DNA of 64,000 nucleotides from Mycobacterium sp. DL592 (lineage in GTDB: Bacteria; Actinomycetota; Actinomycetes; Mycobacteriales; Mycobacteriaceae), in assembly GCF_011694515.1 (NCBI RefSeq), contig NZ_CP050192.1, positions 1,743,399 through 1,807,398 of the forward strand, in the 5' to 3' direction. Numbering within the stretch: position 1 is the stretch's first letter; every line of letters begins with the position of its first letter. Below the pieces are notes generated by a model. That model was given only the letters and a program-made list of their open reading frames with translations. It ran no database searches and was not told the DNA's origin. This document shows positions 23,907 through 33,956 of this stretch, piece after piece. The position numbers and the translations under genes are program-made.

Positions 23907-25049
23907 GTGGCACGCGACTACTACGGCTTGCTCGGGGTGAGCAAGGGCGCCAGCGATCAGGAGATCAAGCGCGCCTATCGGAAGCTGGCCCGCGAGCTGC
24001 ATCCCGACGTCAACCCCGACGAGGAAGCCCAGCACAAGTTCAAGGAGATCAGCGCCGCCTACGAGGTGCTCTCCGATCCCGAGAAGCGGCGCATCGTCGA
24101 CCTCGGTGGCGACCCGCTGGAGAACGGCGCGGCGGCCAACGGCTTCAGCGGCTTTGGTGGCTTAGGCGACGTGTTCGAGGCGTTCTTCGGCGGTGGTACC
24201 GGATCGCGTGGCCCGGTCGGCCGGGTGCGGCCCGGGTCGGATTCGCTGCTGCGGATGCGGCTGGATCTGTCCGAGTGCGCGACCGGCGTGACCAAGCAGG
24301 TCACCGTCGACACCGCCGTGTTGTGCGACATCTGCCAGGGCAAGGGCACCCACGGCAACTCGACCCCGACCACCTGTGACGTCTGCGGTGGGCGCGGTGA
24401 GGTGCAGACCGTTCAGCGCTCGCTGCTCGGCCAGGTCATGACGTCCCGCCCGTGCCCCCAGTGTCGCGGGGTCGGTGAGGTCATTCCGGATCCGTGCCAC
24501 CGCTGCGGCGGCGACGGACGGGTTCGGGCCCGCCGCGACATCAGCGTGAAGATCCCCGCCGGCGTCGGCGACGGCATGCGGGTGCGGCTGGCCGCCCAGG
24601 GTGAAGTCGGACCCGGTGGCGGGCCGGCAGGCGACCTCTACGTCGAGGTTCACGAGCAGCCGCACGACATCTTCGTGCGCGACGGCGACGACCTGCACTG
24701 CACCGTGTCGGTGCCGATGGTCGACGCGGCGCTAGGCACCACCGTCACCGTCGACGCGATCCTCGACGGGCTCACCGAGATCACCATCGCGCCCGGAACC
24801 CAGCCGGGTTCGGTGACCACGCTGCGCGGCCATGGTATGCCACACCTTCGCTCCGGTGTTCGCGGTGATCTGCACGCCCACATCGAGGTCAGCATCCCGA
24901 CCAAACTGGATGCCCGCGTCAAGGAACTTCTGACCGAGGTCAAGACCCGAAGCCACGAAGAGGCTGCGGTCCGCTCCGCGCACGCGCAGAGCGCCAACGC
25001 CGGGGGCGGCCTGTTCAGCCGGCTGCGGGAAACCTTCAGCGGCCGCTGA
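23907..25049 (+). CDS. dnaJ2: Chaperone DnaJ2
   Basis: A 380-residue type I J-protein. The J domain ([20 protein letters not shown]) includes the LHPDV (HPD) motif needed to stimulate DnaK. A Gly/Phe-rich linker, four CxxCxGxG-type zinc repeats ([32 protein letters not shown]) and the C-terminal substrate-binding domain follow. The GTG start has AAAGG upstream. It is in the CIRCE-controlled hrcA operon and four bases before rsmE. Confidence 0.94.
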   Translation: MARDYYGLLGVSKGASDQEIKRAYRKLARELHPDVNPDEEAQHKFKEISAAYEVLSDPEKRRIVDLGGDPLENGAAANGFSGFGGLGDVFEAFFGGGTGSRGPVGRVRPGSDSLLRMRLDLSECATGVTKQVTVDTAVLCDICQGKGTHGNSTPTTCDVCGGRGEVQTVQRSLLGQVMTSRPCPQCRGVGEVIPDPCHRCGGDGRVRARRDISVKIPAGVGDGMRVRLAAQGEVGPGGGPAGDLYVEVHEQPHDIFVRDGDDLHCTVSVPMVDAALGTTVTVDAILDGLTEITIAPGTQPGSVTTLRGHGMPHLRSGVRGDLHAHIEVSIPTKLDARVKELLTEVKTRSHEEAAVRSAHAQSANAGGGLFSRLRETFSGR

Positions 25050-25053
25050 CGCG

Positions 25054-25812
25054 GTGGCCGACACGCTGTTCTACACCGACGCCGTCCCGGCTGTCGGCGC
25101 CAGCGCCGTCGTCGAGGGTGACGAGGGTTTTCACGCCGCCACGGTGCGCCGCATCCGGCCCGGTGAAGTGCTCGTGCTCTCCGACGGTGCGGGAGCGCTG
25201 GCCCGGTGCGAGGTCGAATCAGCGACCAAGCGCGGCCTGACGGCCACCGTGCTGCAGCGGTGGTCCGCGCCGCGACCGGTGCCCGAAGTGACCGTCGTGC
25301 AAGCCATTCCGAAGTCTGAGCGTTCGGAGTTGGCCGTCGAACTGGCCACCGAGGCCGGTGCGGACGGCTTCATCGCCTGGCAGGCCGCCCGCTGCGTGGC
25401 CCGCTGGGACGGCGACCGTGCCGAGAAGGGGCTGCGGCGCTGGCATGCGGTGGCCCGCTCGGCTGCCCGGCAGTCCCGCCGGGCGTGGATCCCCGACGTC
25501 AGCGGCCCGGTCACCACGGCGGCCTTGGCCGAGCTGGTCGCTGACCGGGTCGCCGCCGGTGCGGTGGTGCTGGCCCTGCACGAGTCTGCCACCGTGCCGC
25601 TCGCCGAAATTCCTGTGGCGCAAGCGGATTCAATTCTGCTGATCGTCGGACCGGAGGGCGGGATCAGCGACGGCGAGCTCGCCGACCTGGCGGCCGCGGG
25701 TGCCCGGACGGTCCGGCTGGGCCCGACGGTGCTCCGCACCTCCACGGCGGCAGCGGTGGCCCTGGGCGCCCTCGGCGTGCTCACGCCGCGGTGGGCGGCG
25801 CCGTCGTCATGA
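25054..25812 (+). CDS. rsmE: 16S rRNA (uracil-1498-N3)-methyltransferase RsmE
   Basis: A 252-residue SPOUT methyltransferase. An N-terminal PUA-like domain leads into the knotted domain, with [20 protein letters not shown], the SAM-binding [15 protein letters not shown] and [13 protein letters not shown] near the end, all typical of RsmE. It methylates U1498 in the ribosomal decoding region. It starts with GTG four bases after dnaJ2, so it is the last gene of that operon, as in M. tuberculosis (Rv2374c-Rv2372c). Confidence 0.92.
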   Translation: MADTLFYTDAVPAVGASAVVEGDEGFHAATVRRIRPGEVLVLSDGAGALARCEVESATKRGLTATVLQRWSAPRPVPEVTVVQAIPKSERSELAVELATEAGADGFIAWQAARCVARWDGDRAEKGLRRWHAVARSAARQSRRAWIPDVSGPVTTAALAELVADRVAAGAVVLALHESATVPLAEIPVAQADSILLIVGPEGGISDGELADLAAAGARTVRLGPTVLRTSTAAAVALGALGVLTPRWAAPSS

Positions 25813-25816
25813 CCGG

Positions 25817-26995
25817 TCACAACTCGGTGGGTGCGTTCCCCAGCCGGGCATAGATCGACGCCGCTTCGGCCCTGTTGGTCGCATGCAACTTACGCAGCAC
25901 CCGCTTCACGTGGGATTTCACGGTGCCCGGTGTGATCACGAGTTCGTCGGCGATCTGCTGGTTGGTGCGCCCGTCGGCCATCAGCCGCAAGACCTCGACC
26001 TCGCGGCGGGTCAGCATCTGATTGACCCGCGAGGTCATGGTGGCCAGCATCCGGCTGGCCGGGCTGCGCACCGCAGGCTCGACCTTGCGCAATTCCAGGT
26101 CGGCGTCCTGCACGGCCTGCGCCGCCTTCTCGGCGGTGGCCAGCGCGGTGCGGACCTCGGCATGCTGGCGGCGCATCCGCTCGACCAGGACGGTCCGCTC
26201 GAAGGCATAGCCGAACCCTTCGGCGAAGGCCCACACCGTGTCGCGGTCGATCTCGTCGACCGTGCGCCCGCTGTACAACCGGTCGGCGTGCAGGAACCCG
26301 ATCACCCGGCCGGTCGGCATCACCGGCGCGGCGACGTAGGAGCGGGTCAGGGAGAAGTCGATGATCGGCCGGTTGACCCTCGGGTCGTTGCGGGCGTCGC
26401 GAACGATCGCCGGCGCGTGCCGGCGAATCATCTGTGTTTCCAACAACATATGGTCCAGTGGCGGTGACACCGACTGGGCGAAGGCCACCATTTTCTCGGC
26501 GCCTTCGACGTCGTCGCCGAAGTACGCCGACTCCATCACCATGCGGCCGTCGTGCACCCGGAACAGCACCGCCCGATCGAAACCGCAGCATTCGACGAGC
26601 TCACGCGGCGCGCGGTCGACGATGGCCGCGACCTCGTCCACGGCCCGCAGCTTGCTCAGCCCATCTTGAACCTGCAGCAGCGCCGTGGCCCTCCGGCGCG
26701 CACCGTCCTCGATCAGCTGGCGTTCGAGCAGCGAGAGGTCCAGCACGGCTTCCAGTGCGGCCAACGCCCGCTCGTCGCCGAGAGCCTCCAGGGCGTCCCG
26801 GACGATGGCGGCTTGGGCGTCAACGGTTTCGGCCACCGCGGTGATCGGATCGCCGCCTGGCTCCACGGTGCCGGCCCGGCACGCCTCGGCGTAGCGACGG
26901 GACACCGGGCTCAGGGGTGCGGGCTTCGATGCCCACCCGGGATGGTCGCCGTCGGCGAGTGCGCTGAGGGACAAAGGTTCGCTGACAAGGCTCAC
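25817..26995 (-). CDS. GAF-domain LuxR-family transcriptional regulator
   Basis: A 392-residue regulator. The middle carries a GAF-type sensor domain (about residues 110-260, VEAAIVD-like strand then FDRAVLFRVHDGRMVMESAY). A short coiled region leads to a C-terminal LuxR helix-turn-helix (LTRREVEVLRLMADGRTNQQ, then ITPGTVKSHVKRVLRKL). There is no receiver domain, so the signal is presumably a small ligand. The start is unclear; the GTG at 26995 avoids overlap with the divergent P450 gene, and an ATG at 27070 is also in frame. It probably controls the P450/SnoaL pair. The block separates rsmE from phoH, which are closer in related genomes. Confidence 0.8.
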   Translation of the reverse strand: MSLVSEPLSLSALADGDHPGWASKPAPLSPVSRRYAEACRAGTVEPGGDPITAVAETVDAQAAIVRDALEALGDERALAALEAVLDLSLLERQLIEDGARRRATALLQVQDGLSKLRAVDEVAAIVDRAPRELVECCGFDRAVLFRVHDGRMVMESAYFGDDVEGAEKMVAFAQSVSPPLDHMLLETQMIRRHAPAIVRDARNDPRVNRPIIDFSLTRSYVAAPVMPTGRVIGFLHADRLYSGRTVDEIDRDTVWAFAEGFGYAFERTVLVERMRRQHAEVRTALATAEKAAQAVQDADLELRKVEPAVRSPASRMLATMTSRVNQMLTRREVEVLRLMADGRTNQQIADELVITPGTVKSHVKRVLRKLHATNRAEAASIYARLGNAPTEL

Positions 26996-27113
26996 AGTGC
27001 GTCGATCGTCGCACCGGTTCGCGGCCTGCGGTGGCAAATCCGCCCGCTCGGGGGCAGAACTGACCTCCATCGGGAGATCGACCCGCCGTATCGGCTGCCG
27101 CGACGCTGGTGGC

Positions 27114-28352
27114 ATGACCTTGACGACGACATCGGCACTGCACCAGCTGACCACCCCGGAGGGCGTGGCCAACCCCTATCCGCTCTTCGAGCACCTGCGC
27201 GAGGTCTCACCGGTGCCCGGCTACCGGGACTGGCCGCCCGGCACGGTGCCCGGAGCCGACGAACCCGTGACGGCATGGGCGCTGTTCCGCTACGACCAGG
27301 TCTTCGCCGCGGCGCGGGACAACGAGACGTTCTCCTCCCGCGATCCCATCCAGGAGGCCTCGTCGGCGCCCAGTCTGATGCTGGTCAACACCGACCCGCC
27401 CGCGCACACCGGGGAGCGCAAACTCGTCAGCCAGGCGTTCTCGCCGCGGCGCATCCGCCGGCTCGAAGGCTGGCTCACCGATCTGGTGCCGGCCCTGCTC
27501 GCCGAGTTCGACGACCGTACCGGCGACGGTGACCGCGACGTGATGGAGTTCGCCGCCGAGGTGCCCACCCGCGCGATGGTCCGGCTGCTGGGCCTGCCCG
27601 ACGGTGACCACATCCGGTTCAAGAACTGGGCCAACGCCTTCATGCTGTCCTCGGCGATGACACCCGAGGAGCGGATGGCCAGCAACGCCGAAATGGTGGC
27701 GGCGTTCGCCGAGCGGGTCGTCGAGCACAGCGCACGCCTTGGCGAGGACCAGGACGTCGAAGAGGCCGAGGACCTGATCTCGGCGCTGCTGCGCGCCGAA
27801 CTCGACGGGCAGCGCCTGACGGCCGAACAGATCGTGCGGTTCTGCGTGACGCTGGTGGTCGCGGGCAGCGAGACGACGACCTACCTGATCGGCAGCGTCC
27901 TGCACGCGCTGGCACGGGAGCCCGCAGTGGCCGCCCGCCTGCGGTCCGACCGGTCGTTGGTGAGCACGTTCATCGAGGAGGTCGCGCGGCTCACCGGTCC
28001 GCAGCGACTGTTCCGGATCGCCACCCGCGACGTCGAGATCGGCGGGGCCACCATCCGCAAGGGCGAATGGGTCGCGCTGTTCTTCGGGTCGGCCAACCAC
28101 GACCCGGCCGTCTTCGACGATCCCGAGCGCCTGGACCTCGACCGGCCCAACATCCGTCAGCACATGGCCTTCGGCCAGGGTCTGCACTTCTGCCTGGGCG
28201 CACCGCTGGCCCGGCTGGAGGTGCTCGCAGTGGTCAACGCGGTGCTCGACCGCTACCCGACGATCGGGTTGTCCGAGGAACCGGGGGAGCGGCAGACCGC
28301 CAGCCTGCTCACCCACGGCTTCGTCCGGCTCCCGCTGCAGCTGGCCCGATGA
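27114..28352 (+). CDS. Cytochrome P450
   Basis: A 412-residue soluble bacterial P450. The oxygen-activating I-helix reads VVAGSETTTY, the K-helix ExxR is in FIEEVARLTG, and the haem loop AFGQGLHFCLGAPLA places the ligand cysteine at 360. All key residues are present. The ATG at 27114 gives the usual N-terminus (HQLTTPEGVANPYPLFEHLR). It overlaps the SnoaL-like gene by ATGA and is divergent from a GAF/LuxR regulator. No ferredoxin gene is adjacent. The substrate is unknown; a lipid, terpene or xenobiotic is typical in this genus. Confidence 0.92.
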   Translation: MTLTTTSALHQLTTPEGVANPYPLFEHLREVSPVPGYRDWPPGTVPGADEPVTAWALFRYDQVFAAARDNETFSSRDPIQEASSAPSLMLVNTDPPAHTGERKLVSQAFSPRRIRRLEGWLTDLVPALLAEFDDRTGDGDRDVMEFAAEVPTRAMVRLLGLPDGDHIRFKNWANAFMLSSAMTPEERMASNAEMVAAFAERVVEHSARLGEDQDVEEAEDLISALLRAELDGQRLTAEQIVRFCVTLVVAGSETTTYLIGSVLHALAREPAVAARLRSDRSLVSTFIEEVARLTGPQRLFRIATRDVEIGGATIRKGEWVALFFGSANHDPAVFDDPERLDLDRPNIRQHMAFGQGLHFCLGAPLARLEVLAVVNAVLDRYPTIGLSEEPGERQTASLLTHGFVRLPLQLAR

Positions 28353-28756
28353 GCGAACGGCGCAATATCGCGAACACCAGGGCGATCTACACCGCCGTTC
28401 CCGCCGGTGACCTCGAGACCGCGGTGAGCCTGCTGGATCCCGAGGTCCGCATCACCTACTACGGCAGCGACGCGATCCCATATGCCGGCGACTACCATGG
28501 CATGGCCCGCGCGCTGGAGTTCTTCGCGACGGTGGCCGAACACATCCAGATCGTGGCCATGGAGCCCTGGCTGTTCATCCCCGACGGCGACAACCTGGCG
28601 GTCTGGGGCCACCAGAAGTTCCTGCGGCCGTCCACCGGGCACACCTGGGAATCGGAGTTCGCCCACATCATCACGTTGCGCGATGGCAAGTGGCTGCACT
28701 TCCGGGACTTCATGAACTCGGCGCTGACCCACGATGCGTTCACCCGAACGCGGTAA
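28349..28756 (+). CDS. SnoaL-like (NTF2-fold) protein
   Basis: A 135-residue alpha+beta cone protein of the SnoaL/NTF2-like superfamily: NTRAIYTAVPAGDLETAVSL and then FAHIITLRDGKWLHFRDFMN follow the usual pattern. The ATG overlaps the P450 stop. Such proteins act as small isomerases, cyclases or hydrolases. Coupling to the P450 suggests it binds or rearranges the same substrate. The stop codon overlaps the probable minus-10 box of the phoH operon. Confidence 0.75.
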   Translation: MSERRNIANTRAIYTAVPAGDLETAVSLLDPEVRITYYGSDAIPYAGDYHGMARALEFFATVAEHIQIVAMEPWLFIPDGDNLAVWGHQKFLRPSTGHTWESEFAHIITLRDGKWLHFRDFMNSALTHDAFTRTR

Positions 28757-28759
28757 ACT
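28754..28759 (+). promoter_or_regulatory. Minus-10 element of the phoH operon
   Basis: TAAACT fits TANNNT, overlaps the stop of the SnoaL-like gene and lies 53 bases before the phoH GTG. It probably drives phoH-ybeY-corC-cdd-like-era. Confidence 0.4.
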
Positions 28760-28812
28760 GGGCGCTCACTACGTCCGACCAGGGAACCCAGGAAGCAGGC
28801 TTCGAAGACCAC

Positions 28813-30906
28813 GTGACGCCCCGCGAGACGACCGCTGCCTCGCAAGTGCGCAGCAGCATGACTGTTCCGCCCGACCTCGTCGTGGGCCTGCTGGGTTCCG
28901 CTGACGAGAATCTGCGTGCGATAGAGAAGAGCCTCACGGCCGACGTCCACGTTCGCGGCAACACCGTGTCGATGGCCGGTGAAGCCGCCGACGTGGCGCT
29001 GGCCGAGCGGGTCATCTCCGAGCTCGTCGCGATCGTCGCCGGCGGGCAGAGCCTGACGCCCGACGCGGTGCGCCGCAGTGTGGCGATGATGTCGGGTGCG
29101 GAGAACGAATCGCCGGCCGAGGTGCTGAGCCTGGACATCCTGTCGCGGCGCGGCAAGACCATCCGGCCCAAGACGCTCAACCAGAAGCGCTACGTCGACG
29201 CCATCGACGCCAACACCATCGTGTTCGGAATCGGCCCGGCCGGCACCGGCAAGACTTACCTGGCGATGGCTAAAGCCGTCAGCGCGCTGCAGACCAAGCA
29301 GGTCACCCGCATCATCTTGACCCGTCCGGCGGTGGAAGCCGGTGAGCGCCTTGGCTTTTTGCCGGGCACGCTCTACGAGAAGATCGACCCGTATCTGCGG
29401 CCGCTGTACGACGCGCTGCACGACATGATGGATCCCGACGCCATCCCGAAGCTGATGACGGCAGGGGTGATCGAGGTTGCGCCGCTGGCTTTTATGCGGG
29501 GCCGGGCGCAGCCCCTGTCGACGAATGTCTTGACTCCGTCCGGTTTCCGGCCGATCGGTGAACTTGAGGTCGGCGACTTCGTCATCGGCTCGGACGGTCG
29601 GCCAACCGAGGTGCTCGGTGTCTATCCGCAGGGCTACAAGGAGATTTATCGAGTCTTCACCCAGGACGGCTCGTCGACTCTCGCGTCGGGAGATCACCTC
29701 TGGTCGGTCTACACCGCAAGTGATCGGCGGCGTAACCGGCCCGCCCGGGTTCTGGAAACCAAGCAGATGATCGGGAATTTGCGGACCGCACACCAGCACA
29801 GGTATGAACTGCCGCTGCTCGATAAGCCCGTCGCTTTTGAATCGCGACCAGTGCCGCTCGACCCGTACGCCTTGGGCCTTCTGTTGGGCGACGGTTGCTT
29901 CAGTTGCCGCGCCACCCCGACCTTCGCCACCACCGATCCCGAGCTGGCCCAGGCGCTGACCGATCTCATCCCCGGAATCCAAGCGCGGCAAAAGACCGAG
30001 GTCGACTACGTCCTGAACAGGATCCGGAAGCCGGGTGAAGTCATCACTATCGAGAACCCCGTCACCGGCGCGATGCGCCTGTTGGGGCTCGACGGCAAGC
30101 GCTCGAATACCAAGTTCGTCCCCAAGGACTACCTGCTCAACTCGGCTGACGTGCGGCTAGCGGTCTTGCAGGGACTGCTGGACACCGATGGCGGTCCCGT
30201 CACTCAACAGGCCCGCACCTGTCGGATTCAATACACGACGGTCTCTGACCGCCTGCGCGGTGACGTTGTCTTCCTCGTCCGGTCGCTGGGCGGTGTCGTG
30301 TACTGCCGCACGCGAAAAGCGGAGGGCCGCAAACCCGGCCTCGCACGTGGCAGGGAGGTCCACTACCGATCCGATGCACACGTTCTGGACATCCGATTGC
30401 CCGAGGGTCTCGCGCCTTTCCGATTGGCGCGTAAGGCTGCGAAGTACAACGTGACTGGGGGCGGCCACCCTAAGCGATTCGTCGATCGGATCGAATCTGC
30501 CGGCACAGAGGAGGCCGTCTGCATCCGGGTTGCGGCCCAAGACTCGTTGTATGTCACGGAGGACTTCCTTCTGACGCACAACACCCTGAACGACGCGTTC
30601 ATCATCCTCGACGAGGCGCAGAACACCACCGCCGAGCAGATGAAGATGTTCCTCACCAGGCTGGGGTTCGGCTCGAAAATCGTTGTCACAGGCGATGTTA
30701 CGCAGGTCGATCTGCCCGGGGGAGCTACCTCGGGTCTACGCGCGGCCGCGGAGATCCTCGACGGCATCGACGACATCCACTTCGCCCAGCTCACCTCCGC
30801 CGACGTGGTGCGCCACCGGCTGGTCTCCGAGATCGTCGACGCCTACGCGAAAGCCGAGCAGCCGGGCATGATGAACCGGGCGCAGCGGCGCTCGCCCAGA
30901 CGTTAG
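28813..30906 (+). CDS. phoH: PhoH-family ATPase precursor containing an intein
   Basis: A 697-residue precursor. After splicing, a 338-residue PhoH protein remains: N-extein residues 1-231 and C-extein from the Thr at 30583. The Walker A GPAGTGKT is at 141-148, and the downstream [11 protein letters not shown] supplies Walker B. PhoH proteins are RNA-linked ATPases, often next to ybeY. The GTG at 28813 fits homologues, which begin close to MTPRET. The intein interrupts the conserved MRGR-TLNDAF, near the nucleotide-binding core, so unspliced protein should be inactive. It heads the conserved phoH-ybeY-era gene string. Confidence 0.93.
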   Translation: MTPRETTAASQVRSSMTVPPDLVVGLLGSADENLRAIEKSLTADVHVRGNTVSMAGEAADVALAERVISELVAIVAGGQSLTPDAVRRSVAMMSGAENESPAEVLSLDILSRRGKTIRPKTLNQKRYVDAIDANTIVFGIGPAGTGKTYLAMAKAVSALQTKQVTRIILTRPAVEAGERLGFLPGTLYEKIDPYLRPLYDALHDMMDPDAIPKLMTAGVIEVAPLAFMRGRAQPLSTNVLTPSGFRPIGELEVGDFVIGSDGRPTEVLGVYPQGYKEIYRVFTQDGSSTLASGDHLWSVYTASDRRRNRPARVLETKQMIGNLRTAHQHRYELPLLDKPVAFESRPVPLDPYALGLLLGDGCFSCRATPTFATTDPELAQALTDLIPGIQARQKTEVDYVLNRIRKPGEVITIENPVTGAMRLLGLDGKRSNTKFVPKDYLLNSADVRLAVLQGLLDTDGGPVTQQARTCRIQYTTVSDRLRGDVVFLVRSLGGVVYCRTRKAEGRKPGLARGREVHYRSDAHVLDIRLPEGLAPFRLARKAAKYNVTGGGHPKRFVDRIESAGTEEAVCIRVAAQDSLYVTEDFLLTHNTLNDAFIILDEAQNTTAEQMKMFLTRLGFGSKIVVTGDVTQVDLPGGATSGLRAAAEILDGIDDIHFAQLTSADVVRHRLVSEIVDAYAKAEQPGMMNRAQRRSPRR
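29506..30582 (+). mobile_element. Class 3 intein with LAGLIDADG homing endonuclease in phoH
   Basis: An in-frame 359-residue insertion that starts with Ala ([13 protein letters not shown]) instead of Cys or Ser and ends THN before extein Thr. Class 3 inteins lack the first nucleophile and use a Trp-Cys-Thr triad. All three are here: Trp66 in GDHLW (block B), Cys339 in AVCIRV (block F) and Thr357 in LLTHN (block G), with the usual block B His64 and terminal Asn359. A homing endonuclease is embedded with both LAGLIDADG helices: ALGLLLGDG (122-130) and LLDTDGG with Asp226/Asp228. It therefore looks competent for splicing and homing. Base composition appears slightly less GC-rich than the exteins, as expected for a mobile element. 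Confidence 0.88.
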
Positions 30907-30921
30907 GCGGCGGCCGAGAAC

Positions 30922-31458
30922 ATGAGCATCGAGGTATCCAACGAATCCGGCCTCGACGTTTCCGAAGAGGAACTGATCAGCGTCGCGCGGTTCGTCATTC
31001 GCAAGATGAACGTCAACCCGGCCGCCGAGCTGTCCATGGTGCTGCTGGACACCAACGCCATGGCCGACCTGCACATGCGCTGGATGGACCTGCCCGGGCC
31101 CACCGACGTCATGAGCTTCCCGATGGACGAGCTCGAACCCGGCGGCCGGCCCGACTCACCGGAGCCCGGGCCGGCGATGCTCGGTGACATCGTGCTGTGC
31201 CCGGAGTTCGCCGCCGGCCAGGCCGAGTCGGCCGGCCACACCCTGGGTCAGGAGCTGGCGTTGCTCACCGTGCACGGCGTACTGCATCTGCTGGGCTACG
31301 ACCACGCCGAACCGGACGAGGAAAAAGAGATGTTCGCCCTGCAGCGGCAGCTGCTCGAGGAGTGGGTGGCCGACCAGGTCGAGTCCTATCACTCCGAGCG
31401 CCAGAACGAGAAGGACCGGCGACTGCTCGACAAGTCACGGTATTTCGACGAACCGTGA
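30922..31458 (+). CDS. ybeY: Endoribonuclease YbeY
   Basis: A 178-residue UPF0054 metalloprotein. The zinc motif [11 protein letters not shown] is complete. YbeY acts in 16S rRNA 3'-end maturation and ribosome quality control. It starts 15 bases after phoH, and the pair is conserved through bacteria. Its stop overlaps the GTG of the corC-like gene (GTGA at 31455-31458). Confidence 0.94.
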   Translation: MSIEVSNESGLDVSEEELISVARFVIRKMNVNPAAELSMVLLDTNAMADLHMRWMDLPGPTDVMSFPMDELEPGGRPDSPEPGPAMLGDIVLCPEFAAGQAESAGHTLGQELALLTVHGVLHLLGYDHAEPDEEKEMFALQRQLLEEWVADQVESYHSERQNEKDRRLLDKSRYFDEP

Positions 31459-32747
31459 CCGGAATCGTCCCGCTGCTCGGCGCGATCGCGCTCATCGCGC
31501 TGGGCGGACTGTTCGCGGCGATAGACGCCGCCATCAGCACGGTGTCGGTGGCCCGCGTCGAGGAACTCGTGCGCGACGAACGGCCCGGGGCGCTGCGCCT
31601 GGCCCGGGTGATGGCCGAACGGCCGCGCTACATCAACCTTGTCGTGCTGCTGCGGATCGCCTGCGAGGCGGCGGCCACCGTGCTGCTGGTGGCCTTCCTG
31701 TGGGACGACCTGGGTCTGACGTGGGGTCTGGTCGGTGCCGCCGCCATCATGACGGTGGCCAGCTTCGTGGTGATCGGGGTGGGCCCGCGCACCATCGGCA
31801 GGCAGAACGCGTACACCATCGCCCTGGTGTCCGCGGTTCCGCTGCAAGCGATTTCGGTGCTCCTGACCCCCATCAGCCGGCTGCTGATCCTGCTCGGTAA
31901 TGCCGTCACGCCCGGCCGCGGCTTCCGCAACGGCCCGTTCGCCTCGGAAATCGAACTGCGCGAGGTCGTCGACCTGGCACAGCAGCGCGGCATCGTGGCC
32001 GACGACGAACGTCGCATGATCCAGTCGGTGTTCGAACTCGGGGACACCCCGGCCCGCGAGGTGATGGTCCCGCGGACCGAGATGGTGTGGATCGAGTCCG
32101 ACAAGACAGCCGGGCAGGCCACCTCGCTCGCGGTGCGCAGTGGGCACTCCCGGATCCCGGTGATCGGCGAGAACGTCGACGACGTCGTGGGCGTCGTCTT
32201 CCTCAAAGACCTTGTCCAGCGCACCTACTACTCCGCCAACGGCGGACACGACACCGCCGTCTGCGACGTCATGCGCCCAGCCGTCTTCGTGCCGGACTCC
32301 AAGCCGCTCGACGACCTGCTGCGGGAGATGCAGCGCGACCGCAACCACATGGCCCTGCTCGTCGACGAGTACGGTGCCATCGCCGGGCTGGTCACCATCG
32401 AGGATGTCCTCGAGGAGATCGTCGGCGAGATCGCCGACGAATACGACACCCACGAGGTGGCACCCGTCGAGGAGTTGGACGACAACAGATTCCGGGTGTC
32501 GGCGCGGCTGCCGATCGAGGACGTCGGCGAGCTGTACGACGTCGAGTTCGAAGAGGACCTCGACGTCGACACCGTCGGTGGACTGCTGGCCCTGGAGTTG
32601 GGCCGTGTTCCCCTGCCCGGAGCCGAAGTGGTGTCGCACGGTCTACGGCTGATCGCCGAAGGCGGCCGCGACCACCGCGGCCGGGTGCGGATCGAAACCG
32701 TCCTCGTCAGCAGGACGGAACTGGAGAACGAGGTAACCGATGAGTGA
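31455..32747 (+). CDS. CNNM/CorC-family membrane protein (HlyC/CorC, Rv2366c-like)
   Basis: A 430-residue protein. The N-terminal DUF21 domain has about four membrane segments (residues 1-140). Two CBS domains follow ([10 protein letters not shown] to VFLKDLV, and [10 protein letters not shown] to [20 protein letters not shown]), then a CorC/HlyC C-terminal domain. Members take part in magnesium or cobalt homeostasis; some are called haemolysin-like. The GTG start overlaps ybeY and the stop lies inside the next gene, so it is in the phoH-era operon. Confidence 0.88.
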   Translation: MTGIVPLLGAIALIALGGLFAAIDAAISTVSVARVEELVRDERPGALRLARVMAERPRYINLVVLLRIACEAAATVLLVAFLWDDLGLTWGLVGAAAIMTVASFVVIGVGPRTIGRQNAYTIALVSAVPLQAISVLLTPISRLLILLGNAVTPGRGFRNGPFASEIELREVVDLAQQRGIVADDERRMIQSVFELGDTPAREVMVPRTEMVWIESDKTAGQATSLAVRSGHSRIPVIGENVDDVVGVVFLKDLVQRTYYSANGGHDTAVCDVMRPAVFVPDSKPLDDLLREMQRDRNHMALLVDEYGAIAGLVTIEDVLEEIVGEIADEYDTHEVAPVEELDDNRFRVSARLPIEDVGELYDVEFEEDLDVDTVGGLLALELGRVPLPGAEVVSHGLRLIAEGGRDHRGRVRIETVLVSRTELENEVTDE

Positions 32748-33057
32748 GCTCGACGCGGAAGACGCCAAACTGGTGGTGCTCGCACGAGGGGCGATGGCCC
32801 GTGCCGAAGCCCCGCAGGGAGCGGCGGTGCGCGACCTCGACGGCCGCACCTACGCCGGGGCACCGGTCACGCTGGCCGCGCTGGGCCTGACCGCGCTGCA
32901 GGCCGCGGTGGCCGCCGCGGTATCCAGCGGGGCAACGGGTTTGGAGGCCGCGGTGCTCGTCGGCGGATCCGCGGACGACCCCGGTGTCGCGGCGGTGCGC
33001 GAGCTCTCGCCTGACGCTGCGGTCATCGTCACCGACCGCGCCGGGACACCGCAATGA
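32740..33057 (+). CDS. Degenerate cytidine deaminase-like protein (Rv2365c-like)
   Basis: A 105-residue protein whose pattern follows a cytidine deaminase: [20 protein letters not shown], a helix where the zinc motif belongs, then [20 protein letters not shown]. The zinc ligands (normally CAE/HAE and PCxxC) are replaced by Leu, Gln and small residues, so it cannot deaminate in the normal way. Gene order supports the ancestry: Bacillus carries phoH-ybeY-dgkA-cdd-era-recO, and this gene is in the cdd position. It overlaps corC by eight bases and era by ATGA. A structural or nucleotide-sensing role is possible. Confidence 0.65.
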   Translation: MSELDAEDAKLVVLARGAMARAEAPQGAAVRDLDGRTYAGAPVTLAALGLTALQAAVAAAVSSGATGLEAAVLVGGSADDPGVAAVRELSPDAAVIVTDRAGTPQ

Positions 33058-33956
33058 GCGAATTCCATTCCGGTTTCGTCTGTTTCGTCGGCCGGCCCAA
33101 CACCGGCAAGTCCACCTTGACCAACGCTCTCGTCGGCTCCAAGGTGGCGATCACCTCCAACCGCCCGCAGACCACCCGGCACACCATCCGCGGCATCGTG
33201 CACCGCGAGGAGTTCCAGATCGTCCTCGTCGACACCCCGGGTCTGCACCGGCCGCGCACCCTGCTGGGCAAGCGGCTCAACGACCTGGTGCGCGACACCT
33301 ATTCGGAAGTCGACGTCATCGGCCTGTGCATCCCCGCCGACGAGCCGATCGGCCCCGGCGACCGGTGGATCTACGAACAGATCCGGACCGTCGCACCCCG
33401 AACCACCTTCGTCGTCATCGTCACCAAGATCGACAAGGTCACCAAAGAGAAAGTGGCCGAACAGCTCATCGCCGTGCACGAGCTCGTCGGCGACACCGCC
33501 GCCGAGATCGTTCCGGTGTCGGCCAGCACGGGCGAACAGGTCGACCTCCTCATCGATGTCCTGGCCGCGCAGCTGCCACCGGGGCCGGCGTTCTACCCCG
33601 ACGGCGAGCTCACCGACGAGCCCGAGGAGGTGCTCATGGCCGAGCTCATCCGGGAAGCCGCACTCGAAGGTGTGCGCGACGAGTTGCCGCACTCACTGGC
33701 CGTGGTGATCGAGGAGATCGAGCCCAGGGAAGGCCGTGACGACCTCATCGACGTGCACGCCGTGCTCTACGTCGAGCGCGACAGCCAGAAGGGCATCGTG
33801 ATCGGCAAGGGCGGGACCCGACTCAAAGAAGTCGGCACCGCCGCGCGCACGCAGATCGAGAAACTGCTCGGCACCAAGGTGTACCTGGATCTTCGGGTCA
33901 AGATCGCCAAGAACTGGCAGCGCGACCCCAAACAGCTTGGGCGGTTAGGCTTCTAG
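33054..33956 (+). CDS. era: GTPase Era
   Basis: A 300-residue ribosome-assembly GTPase. G1 is GRPNTGKST, G3 DTPGLHRP and G4 VTKIDKV (TKID in place of the usual NKID). The C-terminal KH domain has VIGKGGTRLKEVG, which binds the 3' end of 16S rRNA. It overlaps the deaminase-like gene by ATGA. The last 12 bases overlap the convergent amidase gene. Confidence 0.94.
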   Translation: MSEFHSGFVCFVGRPNTGKSTLTNALVGSKVAITSNRPQTTRHTIRGIVHREEFQIVLVDTPGLHRPRTLLGKRLNDLVRDTYSEVDVIGLCIPADEPIGPGDRWIYEQIRTVAPRTTFVVIVTKIDKVTKEKVAEQLIAVHELVGDTAAEIVPVSASTGEQVDLLIDVLAAQLPPGPAFYPDGELTDEPEEVLMAELIREAALEGVRDELPHSLAVVIEEIEPREGRDDLIDVHAVLYVERDSQKGIVIGKGGTRLKEVGTAARTQIEKLLGTKVYLDLRVKIAKNWQRDPKQLGRLGF

